Made by a program: the position numbers and the translations under genes
Part shown: one piece after another, positions 1 through 11,450 of the stretch
How the letters are laid out: each line of letters opens with the position of its first letter
Position numbering within the stretch: position 1 is the first letter of the stretch
Assembly: GCA_036435485.1 (NCBI GenBank)
Contig: CM071596.1
Span: 17,696,001-17,760,000, forward strand
Length of the DNA: 64,000 nt
From: Saposhnikovia divaricata
Lineage: Eukaryota; Streptophyta; Magnoliopsida; Apiales; Apiaceae
Direction: 5' to 3'
The notes under the pieces: model-generated
What the model was told of the DNA's origin: nothing
Databases searched by the model: none
Seen by the model: the letters and a program-made list of their open reading frames with translations, nothing else

Positions 1-702
1 TATGCTGCTAAATTACGTAAATGATGATGTCAGTTGCTGCCTAACCCTCATTTTTCAACAGCCGAATTTTCAAACCTGCTGAACTTTTGATTTTTAAAAG
101 TTATAAAATCAAATAGGTGGGACCCAGCTTGCATAGTACTTTTGGTTACTATTCATGAATAGTAATTTTGGTTGTTATTCATGAATAGTGCTTTTTTACT
201 TTCATCAACTTTGATAATACTTTTGGTTACTATTCATGAATAGTAATTTCAATAACTATTCATGAATAGTGCTTTTTCATTTTCCTCTTAATTTGACATC
301 CTTAAATATTCAGCTTCCAATCAAATAGAGGATATCAATACTGTTCTAAAATCAACCATACCTCTTAACAGTTTTTCTGAGTTAGATACTTCGATTCCTT
401 TGTGAAGTGTTGACGCCTAGTGCAACTAGTCTGGTTCACAGACGACTAACATTCACTCATGGTCTTTGTATCATGTCTTTAAGACCACTGTAATCTTTTG
501 GCCCTTCAACTGAATCATCTGTACATCTTATTCTGTCACTGAGTCTTGATCATGTTAATGAACTTCTTTCAGTGACTTGATCCTTGTTGGAGCCTGTTCT
601 TCAAATTTCACGATCCTTGTATAGAGTTAATATTATTTATCTTTTATCCTAGTTGAGTTATATATTTCCTCTATTACATATTACATTACATTATGCTTTA
701 CA
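1..702 (-). repeat. 3' LTR of copia element O (partial, continues left of the window)
   Basis: From about base 30 the sequence matches 56688-57359, the distal part of O's 5' LTR, and ends in ACA directly before a pyrimidine-rich PPT complement. About 360 bp of the LTR should lie left of base 1, judging from the 1,065-bp reconstructed 5' LTR. It contains four copies of a palindrome centred on ATTCATGAAT (146-165, 174-189, 227-246, 255-270); two are the perfect 20-mer TTACTATTCATGAATAGTAA. Confidence 0.9.
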
Positions 703-1010
703 ATCTCCCCCTATTTGATTGTTAGGGTTTGACAAGCAAATACCTAGAGGATAACTCAACTGATACAAATAAAATACAAAGATAAATAATATTAAAGCGC
801 ATTCCGGATCATATATATACATTTTCCAGATTTCTAAAATTTGAACAAGTGCAATTCAATTGTTCCTCTAGACTGAACATATATTCAAGTTTGCCTTGCT
901 TTCTTTCCACATAGCACTAATACTCCCATTAGCTTTTCTTTTCCCAAAATAAAGTTAATTCCGTGTCAACAACTTTTTCCTTGCCCTTACGCCTAGTAGA
1001 TTTTTCTTGA
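703..1010 (-). promoter_or_regulatory. Polypurine tract and 3' untranslated region of element O
   Basis: ATCTCCCCCTATTTG begins at 703, directly beside the LTR end. On the minus strand this is the purine-rich plus-strand primer site. CTAGAGGAT at 744-752 and TCCTCTAG at 864-871 form an inverted repeat that recurs at the same place in elements A and B. No ORF is seen here; it is the 3' untranslated region after the accessory ORF stop near 1011. Confidence 0.75.
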
Positions 1011-1622
1011 TCATCCACCTTCTCCCCCTTCAGTTGGGTTATCCTCCAGAGTAGTAGGATGTGGAGTTGGTAAATTAGACGAAGAAGGCTTTACCAAGGA
1101 GTTGATTGCATGACTAAACTGGGCTGCCATGGAACGTAATTGAACCTGGAATGCATCATTTTGAATAAGTTGCAAATTTTTGATTTCTGCAATGGACTTA
1201 CAGATATTTGAAAACTTTTTCTCCATTGTTTGGACCCGTGTAAGGAGTCTGCTGTATTCCTTTCTGGTTACAGGTGCATGTGGTTGAGTAGGTTTCTCAT
1301 TCGTACGTTCTGCAGGTGTTTCACTCAACACTCTATATTCACTCGGTTTAGTGGTTTGGGTTACACTTACATTTTCTGTTCGTGTTTCCCTCAACTCTCT
1401 TCCAGAGCTTCCACCGAGATGTGTACCTGCAAATGAAATCATCCTAGCCCCTTTTTCAGAGGCCACGGATGGTGCAAAGAAAGTTCGTGAGCTTCCGTCC
1501 TCGCGTGAAGCGAGTTGTCGACCATTGGTAAAGAGTGGTAAATCTCGAAAGAGATCCAGAGATTTTCCCTCTGGGAGGTTAAACTTGAATCGATTAAATG
1601 GCACAAAACCCAAGTTTCCCTC
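1011..1622 (-). pseudogene. C-terminal third of element O's accessory ORF
   Basis: This is the 3' part of a protein whose N-terminal parts lie at 31383-30625 and 29283-28741. The three pieces sum to 1,914 nt (638 codons including the stop) when one copy of each target duplication is removed, so the frame is preserved. It contains a segment ending RMISFAGTHL that aligns with ARVISSAGTM in the accessory protein of A, then a helical stretch with heptad-like spacing, and ends in an acidic Gly-rich tail. O stops here, whereas A and B continue for about 290 further residues. The function is unknown. It was broken by insertion of A at GTATG (1623-1627). Confidence 0.8.
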
Positions 1623-1627
1623 GTATG

Positions 1628-3053
1628 TGTTAGGTCCGATAAGATTGTAGAAGGGGGGTTGAATACAATCTATACCATTTTCTCAAAATTTATTCGTTAA
1701 ATAATTTTCACTTAAACGAATATTTCTGTGCGGAATAATATAACACAAATTTCAAGTTGAATATAGCAATATATTAACTTGATGGGTGTTACAAAATCAG
1801 TCCAAATGATTATCAAGTAATTAATAACTAATTAGAAAATTCAACATGAACTTTGCTAATTTAGTTAATAAAATCAAGATATCAATTTGTGAACTAGGAA
1901 ACTTAATTCGCTAGTAGTACAAGAATCACAAGTAAACAAGTTCCAATGGATAGGATATTACAACTGAGATGAACTTGAATTTACAGAATTAAATTTGAAG
2001 GTGTTCTTGAGCTTGAGAGAGAGAGAAAATAGCTGCTGTGTGTAATTTTCTTGTTTAGCTCGACTGGGTCTAATCCTTCTACATTCTTCTACCTTATATA
2101 CACAGCCATAGCCATATTACTTGATTTAAACTGATATGACAATCATTTTACACTAATATGACAATCGGTATGACTATCAAATCAATGTAATATGACTGTC
2201 CAGCTTAAATATGACTTTCGGTATAACTTATCTAGTCAACATAACATTCGGTATAACTTACCAAATGAATATAACATTCGGTATAACTTACCAATTGAAT
2301 GAAATATGACTATCTCCCTTGAACTTCATATGACTATCTCCTTTGAACTGAATATGACTATCTCCTTTATAAACTGAATATGACTATCGGTATAACTATC
2401 AGTTTGATAGTTATATCATCATATTTTTCAGTTTATAATTAATTAAATGACTTATTAAAAATCATTTAACTAATTAATCCTTTTTCATATTAATTCTTAT
2501 TTAATTAATCTAATAATCACTTTAACAAATATATTAATTCTTATAGAATTAATTTATTTATTAACTTAATTACTTGACTTAATCAATTAAAATAGAATTA
2601 ATATAAATTCTTTACTAGTCAATATTCCGCTGAAAACCACGTAATTATAATAAGGAACATACACTGGCATGATGTTGACGTTCGATGTACTGTCTGGTTC
2701 ATGAACGACTAACTCCAATCTCTGCTCTTCATCGTGACTTTTAACACTGTGGTCTTTTTATACTCTTCAATCTCATCAATCATTCGGTACTGGAATTGTT
2801 TCTTGTCACTAATAGAAATCTCTGTCTTCTTAAACGAATCCACTTGTTTCAATGCTACCTTGAGGCCTGATCAGATATCTGAATCTTCTTCCAGTGTTAA
2901 ACATCAAAACTATAGATTGACTTGTTGATTTTTCTTCTGACGATTATCATCTTTTGAGATTCCTGTGACAGTTGATATTATTTACTTATTACAATCTAGT
3001 TTAATTGGATTAGGATCCTCGAACTACAAATAGGCTGAGTCATATGCCTTTCA
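1628..3053 (-). repeat. 3' LTR of copia element A
   Basis: It begins TGTTAGGTCC and ends CTTTCA in plus orientation and is followed by the PPT. On the minus strand a TATATAAG box lies at 2100-2093. Directly upstream of it on that strand (2125-2430) are about 15 copies of a TATRACWWTC-type motif. A GA-microsatellite lies near 2013-2027. Confidence 0.95.
2093..2430 (-). promoter_or_regulatory. LTR promoter of A: TATA box plus repeated U3 motif array
   Basis: The TATA-like sequence is at 2100-2093 on the minus strand. The array upstream consists of direct repeats such as TATGACAATCGG followed by TATGACTATC, giving 12-bp phasing across the CGG junction, with one inverted copy near 2408-2420. The position just 5' of the TATA box is that of a U3 enhancer. 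The same motif recurs in the spacer before the accessory ORF. A regulatory function is inferred. Confidence 0.6.
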
Positions 3054-3310
3054 ATCTCCCCCTATTTGTTTGTTATACAATAACAAGCAAATACCTAGAG
3101 GATTCTTCAACTAATCCCAATTAAACAAGTAAAAGAAAACACTTTAAATGCTAAGTAAATAATGTAAAAGTTCTGGTTTATATTAACATTATCCAGATTC
3201 AAACAGAAAAGATAAATACAAGATAGATGATCCTCTAGACTGATCATATAAGACAATTATCCTATCTTGTTCTATCAAAGCTCTAATGATATAACTTGTA
3301 GAGCTAATCT
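3054..3310 (-). promoter_or_regulatory. Polypurine tract and conserved inverted repeat of element A
   Basis: ATCTCCCCCTATTTG follows the LTR end at 3053, the complement of the plus-strand primer site. CTAGAGGAT (3095-3103) and ATCCTCTAG (3230-3238) are perfect inverted repeats about 126 bp apart. Equivalent pairs exist in B and O. Confidence 0.75.
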
Positions 3311-4186
3311 TCATTTACCACTTTCTTTCTCATTGATTTCTCCTTCTTCTTGTTCATCCATATCCGGTAGATTCTTGATCATTTCTGAATCAACAAGTAA
3401 TTCCCTTCTGGATGACACATCTGTATGATAAACCAGTGGTATTCCAAGTTTCTTTCTCAACTCACCTTGAGACTGCTTGTACTTCTTCATGTTGGTCTGA
3501 GCATAAGATCGAATATGATTTGCAGCTTCAATCTTTTCTTGTGATGCAAAACCATGATTTCGAAGAGCATATTCAACATATACCAAATGTCTGACAAGGT
3601 GTGTATACAATTCGTCTGTCTGAAGATTAACAGTATGAATGACTTCTCCCTTAAGAATTTTAACTTGTGGAGGGTCATTTATAACTTCAGGACCAGCTCT
3701 TTCAGCAAACTCTTGAAATTTTTCATGAAGCAGTATGCCTAGTTCAGAAGATGTTCTTACTTTTGGTCTCAACACCCAAAGCTCTGACAGAAATCTATCA
3801 TAGAAGAACTGAAGCGATACTTTGTGAGATCCGAGCTTATGACATTCAACAAAAATAAGTAGCTCACCATTCTTAGGATCAGATGCAGTGGTTATTCTCA
3901 CAATTTATGTCTTTAAAGCTTTCAAATACATATCATGTATAGGGTTCTTCTATTTAAAGCTTTCAAAAATAGCAATCATCCGATGATCATCATAGTCAGA
4001 AGTTTGTGGTGAGTCAATTACCTTTTGAGCACGTTCCCACTTATCACCATTTTTGTACTTGATGTACATCTTCCTAGCTTCCAGCTTCTGAGCATGTTGC
4101 TTTTGAAGTGCTTCCTGTTCTGCCTTTTGAAGTCTTTCATTATGAGCTAACTGTTCAAGTGTCTTCTTGAGTCTTTCTTCTCTCAT
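3311..4186 (-). pseudogene. C-terminal extension of A's accessory ORF (in-frame stops)
   Basis: This is in the same frame as the 763-codon ORF upstream, separated from it by TAA at 4214-4216 and broken again by TAG at 3950-3952 and a TAA just before 3901. The homologous region in B (11390-10539) is uninterrupted over 283 codons. Seen in order: a Lys/Glu/Gln-rich helical segment beginning MREERLKK, a DKWERAQK block, a globular-looking part with VSLQFFYDR and RTSSELGILLHEKF, and an acidic C-terminus. No signal peptide, membrane segment or enzymatic motif is visible. I do not recognise the family. Ancestrally this and 4214-6505 were one ORF of about 1,064 codons. Confidence 0.65.
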
Positions 4187-4213
4187 AGCCAGATTAGCTT
4201 CATTCTGTTCGAG

Positions 4214-6505
4214 TTATTTGTTTGCTTCAAAATTCATTTGTTGTGTTTCAACAGAATCAGGAATTATTTGCTCTTCATCATCCCAAAAACTGAGATCTGG
4301 TTCATCAAATTCTTCACCAACATCAGGAAACTGTAAGTCAGCAAACAGATCAATATCAGGTTCACCTGTATAGTAAAAACCTTCTACATCATCATCTTCC
4401 TGTTCTGCTGCTTGATGAGTTGTCTTCTTCCCTTCACTCCTATCTTCAATTTTTTCTTTACTTGCACTTCCTCCCCCTCTAGATTTCTCCCCCTTAGTTG
4501 AGGAATCCTCTACAGTCTTGTGACTTGTACCAGCTCCAGGGTCACTTCCATCACTACCTCCAAAGAATTTCTTCTCTTCTGCTGTAAGTGAGTGAGTTCT
4601 GCTGATGATATTATATAAGTGTCTTAACCCCTTTGCTTGATGATCACTTTGTTTTTCAATCTGACTGAGACGATGTTCAGTGGTTAAGTGATTTTCATTT
4701 ATGTTGTTCTGAAGATCTTCAATCTGATTAGCCATAGATGATATAATAAGATCTTGAGCCACTGTGACATCTCCAGAGTCTTCAACTGCTTGTTGTTGAG
4801 AGAGTTTAAGTGCATTGATTTTGTTGTTGAAGATAGTTCTCATGTTGTCCATATCAAACCTCAAGTTTTTGTTGTCCTCTTCAGCTTGAGCAAGACTTTC
4901 TTTCATTTGATTGAGTTGAGCAATGAGAGATAAAGTGTATGTGTCATTGTGTGCTCTCACCTCAATAGCTCTCTGAGTATCACTCACCTCACGTGCTAGT
5001 GTTTCACTCAGATTTGAAGTAATTCTCACATCACTCCTCTCATAATCCTGAGCTGCATCCATTGTACCTGCACTAGAGATCACCCTAGCCTCCTCTTGGA
5101 AGGTCAGTGGTGGTGCAATGGGATTTCGCAAATCCCGATCAACCTGTGAAGGTTCTTCTGCCGTAACAATGGCAGGCACTGTAACTTGCTCCACTTGCAT
5201 AACAATGTTTTCAGCTTCATTTGCGAAAATATCTTCCCCCATTGTGAGTAACAGGGGTGAGCTTGAAGGAATGAATGGGTTTAAGATTGCCTTTGTCATG
5301 GTTTTACTTTTCTTTTGTGATGGCAAATCTGTTTTACTCAAAATATCACTACTGGGAATAGCTCTTTTGAATGACAATTTCTTTCTATGATAGTGTTTGG
5401 AGAATTTAGGATCAGTGTTTGGTGCATTGACCTGGGATAAAGGTTGTGGATCTACAACCCCTTGGTCACTTCTCACAATCATTTGACTATCAGAAAGATA
5501 TTGAGATTGTAAAGGAGTTGAGTCAAATACCTGATCATTGACATGTACATCATCTTCATTCTGAGTGGATTGATCCACTGGAAGTTGATGTTCAAGAACA
5601 TTCAAGGGTTCAGAATCAGGTTGAGGTGCTGGAACTTGTTCTGCTTCAGGCTGTGGAGCTTGTTGAATTAAAGGTACCTCAGCATCTGGCCGTGGCATGA
5701 CATTTGGCAAATGTATGTATGTAGACATATATGCTGTTATGACTACAGGAACATGCAACAAGACCTTAGAAGTATCCAGCCTGGTGTAGAACTTCTTGTT
5801 TGGTTTACCAGACCATTGAATTCGATCATTTGGAAACGGAGCAGGTTGATCCTTAGGCATTAGATGATTAAAAATTAGTGTCAAAAATCGAGGATAATGA
5901 CACTTAACCAGTTTACCTTTTCCAAAGTTCTTTGTAGCCTTCTTCAATCGATTCAGCAGAATAGGCCATATCAAGCTGCCAAAATTGATTCTTCTATTGT
6001 GAGCAATCGAGAAACCAATTGACTGTAACATACCTGTGATGACAGTATTGTTATTCTTTGTAGAATTAGCAAACACCTTTGCTATGATCTCGAAGAAGAT
6101 ATTCCATTCTTGAACAAGATTGCTTTTGAGTGGCCGTTTCAGATTCAGTTGACCATGATAGTTGATATTTGTGAAAAATTGAGTCAACTCATCATTTGAA
6201 GGAAATTCAGCAAATCGTTCAGAAGGAAGCCCCAGAGCAGCATTGAAGACAGATTCATCCACTGTATGTGTCTGGCCATTAAAATCGAATGAAAATGATC
6301 TTTCATCTGAGACAGCTGTAGTACACATTAATTTGAGTGGACCAAATTTCATTGGAACATTTGCAGTTATAGAGTGACTACAGAGATTTTGCTCGTTTAG
6401 AAACTTTATCCAGGACTTGAACCGATCCACTGGGCAATCCTCGGGATTAAAATATCCAATATAATTGTGATTCACAAGTTCAAAATTATTATAAGCACCA
6501 GCCAT
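4214..6505 (-). CDS. Accessory (third) ORF of copia element A, 763 aa, function unknown
   Basis: It starts MAGAYNNF. Residues about 1-270 form a domain shared with B and O, with landmarks WNIFFE (134-139), RRINFG (171-176) and YPRFL (204-208). This domain resembles the plant transposon-protein family (Transposase_32, PF20167) by overall pattern; that assignment is inferred. Residues 270-400 are Pro/Gln-rich with a basic RKK cluster, about 505-635 look coiled-coil, and the C-terminus is acidic. There is no signal peptide or hydrophobic membrane segment, so an envelope role is not supported by sequence. It lies downstream of pol, separated by a 1.46-kb spacer that repeats the LTR enhancer motif. 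The terminal TAA (4214-4216) replaces a codon that is Glu in B, so the protein is probably truncated. Confidence 0.75.
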   Translation of the reverse strand: MAGAYNNFELVNHNYIGYFNPEDCPVDRFKSWIKFLNEQNLCSHSITANVPMKFGPLKLMCTTAVSDERSFSFDFNGQTHTVDESVFNAALGLPSERFAEFPSNDELTQFFTNINYHGQLNLKRPLKSNLVQEWNIFFEIIAKVFANSTKNNNTVITGMLQSIGFSIAHNRRINFGSLIWPILLNRLKKATKNFGKGKLVKCHYPRFLTLIFNHLMPKDQPAPFPNDRIQWSGKPNKKFYTRLDTSKVLLHVPVVITAYMSTYIHLPNVMPRPDAEVPLIQQAPQPEAEQVPAPQPDSEPLNVLEHQLPVDQSTQNEDDVHVNDQVFDSTPLQSQYLSDSQMIVRSDQGVVDPQPLSQVNAPNTDPKFSKHYHRKKLSFKRAIPSSDILSKTDLPSQKKSKTMTKAILNPFIPSSSPLLLTMGEDIFANEAENIVMQVEQVTVPAIVTAEEPSQVDRDLRNPIAPPLTFQEEARVISSAGTMDAAQDYERSDVRITSNLSETLAREVSDTQRAIEVRAHNDTYTLSLIAQLNQMKESLAQAEEDNKNLRFDMDNMRTIFNNKINALKLSQQQAVEDSGDVTVAQDLIISSMANQIEDLQNNINENHLTTEHRLSQIEKQSDHQAKGLRHLYNIISRTHSLTAEEKKFFGGSDGSDPGAGTSHKTVEDSSTKGEKSRGGGSASKEKIEDRSEGKKTTHQAAEQEDDDVEGFYYTGEPDIDLFADLQFPDVGEEFDEPDLSFWDDEEQIIPDSVETQQMNFEANK

Positions 6506-7965
6506 TGCAAATCAGGGATTAAAATTAGTAAATCTGCAAAATTCAACAATTTAACCCAATTAAATTACCAAATTCGAATTAATAAATAAATAAAAATTCG
6601 AAAAATCAAAATCTTTATCAAAAATTCTGAAAAATTTAGACAAAGATCTTGATTGCAATACAAACACACATGTATTTTTAGTTTTTACAAAATCACCACC
6701 ATTTGTTCGGATTTTTAGATCAAAAAATCGAATTTTTCAAACTCAAAAACTCAAAACCTCTATCAAATCTTACATTTTAACCTTGATTATGAAGATTATT
6801 GACTGGGTAATCAAGAATGGTCCTTAGAAACGTGTTTAGAGTATGATTCAAGACAGAAATTTGACAGCAATTCGTTTGAAAATGGTGTGTATATTGTGTA
6901 TGTATTGTTCGAACGAATTGGGTGACTTAACACGCCAATATGACAACCACTGAGATATAACTGTCAAATATAACTTAGCTATTATATATCAAATAACTGT
7001 GATATGACTATCGGGTGATAGTCATACCGATAGTTATATTACGTTTAAAACGTAATATGACTATCCTTGGCACTTAAGTTATATCACACTTTAATCTCTA
7101 ATATAACTACCGAAGAACCCATACTATAACAATAAAATCACAGTTATACCGATAGTTATATTACTGTAAAAACACACAATATAACTATAAACTATTTAAC
7201 AGTTATTTTTAAACAAAAACAAAATTATATCTAATTTATTACTAAGTTATATTACACTATTTAAAACTAATATAACTAATCACAAGTTCGAATATAACAA
7301 TCAAGGAGATTGTTATACCGATAGTTATATTCTAACAAAACAGTTAATATAACTAACTAAAAACAGAATATTAACATAATTTTAACAAGAAAATCACATT
7401 AATAATTTACATAAACAAAAAATAGCAAATTAATTTATACTAAAATTATAAAACCTAATAAAAATTATAAAAACGATCATATGCAGTCCCTTTTACGAAA
7501 TCAAACATTAATAACAGAAGGACAAACATTACAAATCAAATAAAATAAAATAAAACCAAATAATCATACTACATATTTACATAATTATTTCTGATGAGTT
7601 AATAAATCTATAAATTTTCTAATAAAACAATTTCCATATAGAAAATTATTCAAAAAGAAACTATGATTTATTTAAACAACAAAAAATAATCAAACTGAAT
7701 TAAAAACAATAACATTTTCAAGAAAAATAGATTTCTCATAAATTACAGCTTGTAAAATTCGAGAAAAATATTTTCAAAGAAAATGAATTAATCTAAAAAT
7801 ATAATAAGTAATTAAAAATATGTACAGAAGATAATAACAATGATTTAAGATGAAATAAGCAAGGGTATAAGTTGATAAAATAATTATACAAGTGATTTAA
7901 TAATAAATATTAACACATCAATCACTTGTAAATTATTAAAGATCAAACCTCAGATATTAACCAGT
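6506..7965 (-). promoter_or_regulatory. Pol-accessory ORF spacer of A with palindromic motif array
   Basis: No coding ORF. Between about 6935 and 7375 there are many copies, in both orientations, of the U3 motif (for example GATAGTCATACC then GATAGTTATATT, near 7017-7039). Several form hairpins, such as ATATGACTATCGGG facing its complement near 7003-7030, and ATATTACGTTTAAAACGTAA near 7035-7055. A CATATAC/ATATACAC-type TATA-like element lies near 6880-6905. The rest (7380-7965) is AT-rich with nothing recognisable. A role as internal promoter or RNA structure for the accessory ORF is inferred. Confidence 0.5.
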
Positions 7966-8845
7966 TTAATTAATAGGACTATTTAACATACCCAATTCAC
8001 CAACAATTCTGGTAAATGTGGATTCGTCAAGAGACTTAGTAAAAATATCTGCTGTTTGTTCTTCCGTGGGTACAAAAAATAATTCCACGGTACCATTCAT
8101 GACATGCTCTCGAATAAAATGATACCTGATGTCAATATGCTTTGTCCTTGTGTGCTGCACAGGATTGTTAGAGATTGCTATGGAACTTGTATTATCACAT
8201 AAAATTGGAATTTTATCAAGCACAAAGCCATAGTCTCTCAACTGATTCCTGATCCACAAAATCTGTGCGCAACAGCTTCCAGCAGCTATATATTCAGCTT
8301 CAGCCGTTGAGTTGGAAACTGTCTGTTGTTTCTTGCTGTACCAGGAAACTAGTCTACCACCTAGGAATTGACAACTCCCAGATGTGCTTTTTCTATCCAC
8401 AACACTTCCTGCATAGTCAGAATCTGTATATCCAACAAGATTAAAACCAGAATCTTTAGGGTACCAGATGCCTAGGTTAGGCGTACCCTTAAGATATCTC
8501 AGAATTCTTTTAACAGCAATGAGATGAACATCTCTAGGATCCGATTGGAACCTTGCACACAAACACGTAGCATGCATAATATCAGGTCTACTCGCAGTAA
8601 GATAAAGTAATGAGCCTATCATACCTCTGTAGCTTGTGATATCTACCTTGGCAGAATTTTCACATGCTCCAAATTTGACAGCTGTGGATGATGGTGTCTT
8701 TGCTGAAGAAGAGTCCTCCATTTGATACTTCTTGAGAAGCTCTTTGACATACTTGGATTGGCAGATAAATATTCCATCTGTCCTTTGACTTATTTGCAAT
8801 CCAAGAAAGAACTTCAGCTCACCCATCATGCTCATTTCAAATCTA
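7966..8845 (-). pseudogene. RT C-terminus and RNase H of A's pol (severed by element B)
   Basis: This continues the polyprotein whose N-terminal part is at 24779-22387. The join is in frame when one CCCTG copy is kept. It begins in the RT thumb region (RFEMSMMGELKFFLGL) and includes the copia RNase H landmarks YTDSDYAG, TAEAEYIAA, CDNTS and TKHIDIRYHFIREHV, where the acidic catalytic residues sit. It ends NSPIN with a normal stop. No internal stop is seen. Confidence 0.9.
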
Positions 8846-8850
8846 CCCTG

Positions 8851-10251
8851 TGTTAGGTCCGATACGATTGTAGAAGGGGGGGTTGAATACAATCTATACC
8901 ATTTTATCGAAATTTGTTCTTTAAATAAAATTTAACTTAAACAAATTTGAGCGGAATAATACAACACAAATTTCAAGTTGAATATAACAATATATTAACT
9001 TGATGGGTGTTACAAAATCAATCCAAATGATTATCAAGTAATTAATAACTAATTAGAAAATTCGACATGAACTTTTCTAATTTAGTTAATTAAAATCAAG
9101 ATATCAAGTTGTGAACTAGGAAACTTAATTCGCTAGTATTACAAGAACCACACATAAACAAGTTCCAACGGATAGAATATTACAAAAGAGATGAACTTGA
9201 ATTTCCAGAATTATGTTTGTAAGTGTTCTTGAGCTTGAGAGAGAGAGATATGAGCTGCTGGGATTTTTCAGAAGTTGTAAGTGAATTGTCTTCTGCCTCT
9301 TTGCTGCTTCTGATCTTTATATTCCGTCCATAGTCATATTGTGTTGTTTTAATTGATATAACAATCAATTAACACATATATAACATTCAGTATGACTATC
9401 CACTGAAATAAATATGACTGTCCCATTAAATATAACTTTCGGTATGACTATCCATGACAGCCTGTTGAATTGGATAAGACTAACCATTCCAATATAACTT
9501 TCGGTATGACTATCCACTGAACTGAATATGACTGTCCAATAGCCACTTGACTTGAATATAACTTTCGTTTTGAACTATATATAACAATCGGTATAACTAT
9601 CCTTAGATAGTTATATTGTTATATATTTTCAGATTATAATTAACTAAATGATTTATATAAATCACTTAATTAATTATTTCCTTTTCAGATTAATTCTTAT
9701 TTAATTAATCTAATAATTACTTTAACAAATATATTAATTCTGATAGAATTAATTTATTTAATTAAATTAACTATTTGATTTAATTAATTAAAATAGAATT
9801 AATACAACTCCTTTTAATAGTCAAAACTTCACTGTGGACCACGTAATTATAATAACGAACATACACTGGATTTTTGTTGACGCTCGATGTACTGTCTGGT
9901 TCATGAACGACTAACTCCAATCTCTGTTCTTCATCTTGACATTAAACTGTGGTCTTTTTCTTTTCTTCACTCTCTCCGATCATTCTGAACTGATATTGTT
10001 TCTTATCACTTATAGAAACCTCTGTCCTTGAAATAAATCCATGTATTTCAATGCTACACTGACGCTTGATCAGGCAACTGAATCTTCTTCAGTGTGAAAC
10101 ATCAAAACTATAGATTGACTTGTTGATTTTTCTTCTGACAGTTGTCACCTTATGAGATTCCTGTGACAGTTGATATTATTTACTTACTACAAACTACTTT
10201 AATTGGATTAGGATCCTCTAACTACAAATAGGCTGAGTCATATGCCTTTCA
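8851..10251 (-). repeat. 3' LTR of copia element B
   Basis: TGTTAGGTCC to CTTTCA, 1,401 bp, nearly identical to 20986-22386. On the minus strand an ATATAAAG TATA box lies at 9322-9315. The motif array (TATAACTTTCGG followed by TATGACTATCC and variants, about 13 half-sites) occupies about 9358-9620 immediately upstream of it. Confidence 0.97.
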
Positions 10252-10538
10252 ATCTCCCCCTATTTGTTTGTTAGACAGTAACAAGCAAATACCTAGAGGA
10301 TTCTTCAACTAATCCCAATTAAATAAGTAAAGAATAAAACTTTAAATGCTAAGTAAATAATGAAAAAGTTCTGGTTCATATATAACATTATCCAGATTCA
10401 AACAGAAAAGATAAATACAAGATAGATGATCCTCTAGACTGATCACATAGTATAATTATGCTATCTTGTTCTATCTAAGCTCTAAAAAATCACAAGTAGA
10501 GCGGTTCTTCAGTTTTCACTTCCTCCAGGTCTGAACTC
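10252..10538 (-). promoter_or_regulatory. Polypurine tract and conserved inverted repeat of element B
   Basis: ATCTCCCCCTATTTG abuts the LTR end, complementary to the plus-strand primer. The inverted repeat CTAGAGGAT (10293-10301) / ATCCTCTAG (10429-10437) has the same layout as in A and O. The remaining bases to the ORF stop at 10539 are untranslated. Confidence 0.75.
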
Positions 10539-11390
10539 TCATTCTTCTTCTTCTTCTTCATTCAGGACTGGTAGGCTTTTATGTAGCTCAACATCAACTA
10601 AAATTTCTTTCCTTGATGATAGCCTTGTAGGAAGTACCAATGGAATTCCAAGTGATTTCCTCAACTCACCTTTGAATTTTACATAGTCTTTCACATTGGT
10701 TTGAGCATAAGATTTGATATGATCTGCAGTTTCCCGTTTAAGTTGAGAAGTAAATCCATGATTTCTAAGAATGTACTCCACAAATACCAAGTGTTTAGCA
10801 GAGTGCTCATACAAATCTTTCGTCTGAAGTTTGACTGTATGTATCACTTCACCCTTAAGAAACTTCACTTGCTTAGGCTCTTCTATCACTTCCGGTCCAG
10901 CTCTTTCAGCAAACTCTTTGAACTTTTCATGAAGTAGTATTCCCAACTCAGAGGATGTTCTTACCTTTGGTCTAAGAGCCCAGAGTTCTGTCAAAGATCT
11001 GTCATAAAAGAATTGAAGGGACACTCTGAATGTTCCAACATTATGACATTCAACGAAAATTACTAACTCATCGGTTCTTGGTTCAAAAGCAGAAGATATC
11101 CTGACGACTTCTGTTTGTAAGGCTTTCACATACCCTTCATGTATTGGATTTGAATTCTTAAATTCATCAAGAATAGCACTTAGCCGACGATCATCATATT
11201 CAGACGTTTGTGGTGAGTCTATAGCTTTTTGAGCTCGTTCCCACTTGTCACCACTTTTTAATCTGATGTATGTTCTCCTAGCCTGTACCTTAAGTGCATG
11301 TTGGCGTTGCATTGCTGCAGCTTCCTCTTTTTGAAGTTTTTCTTTATGAGCAATCAAGTCCAATGTCTTTTTAAGCCTATCATCTCTCAA
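10539..11390 (-). pseudogene. C-terminal extension of B's accessory ORF, 283 codons open
   Basis: This is in frame with the ORF at 12635-11451 and separated from it by TAA at 11451-11453. The frame is open between that stop and this segment. It contains the Lys/Glu-rich helical start, DKWERAQK, VSLQFFYDR, RTSSELGILLHEKF and an acidic tail of glutamates. It matches A's broken copy closely over its whole length and is absent from O. The domain is not recognised. The stop separating it from the upstream part is at a different codon from the stop in A, which argues that the ancestral ORF was continuous. Confidence 0.65.
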
Positions 11391-11450
11391 TTTTAGTTGA
11401 GCTTCTTGTCTGTCAATTTCTGCTTCAGCTTCAAAATCTAGACGTATCTG

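Noticed and set aside
4214..6505. Calling the copia third ORF an envelope gene
   Set aside because: No signal peptide, hydrophobic membrane segment or furin-type site is visible. Only the position matches env-like ORFs.
6935..7375. CRISPR-like or satellite array
   Set aside because: Repeats are short, variable, in both orientations and without uniform spacers. They match a promoter motif array inside a retrotransposon.
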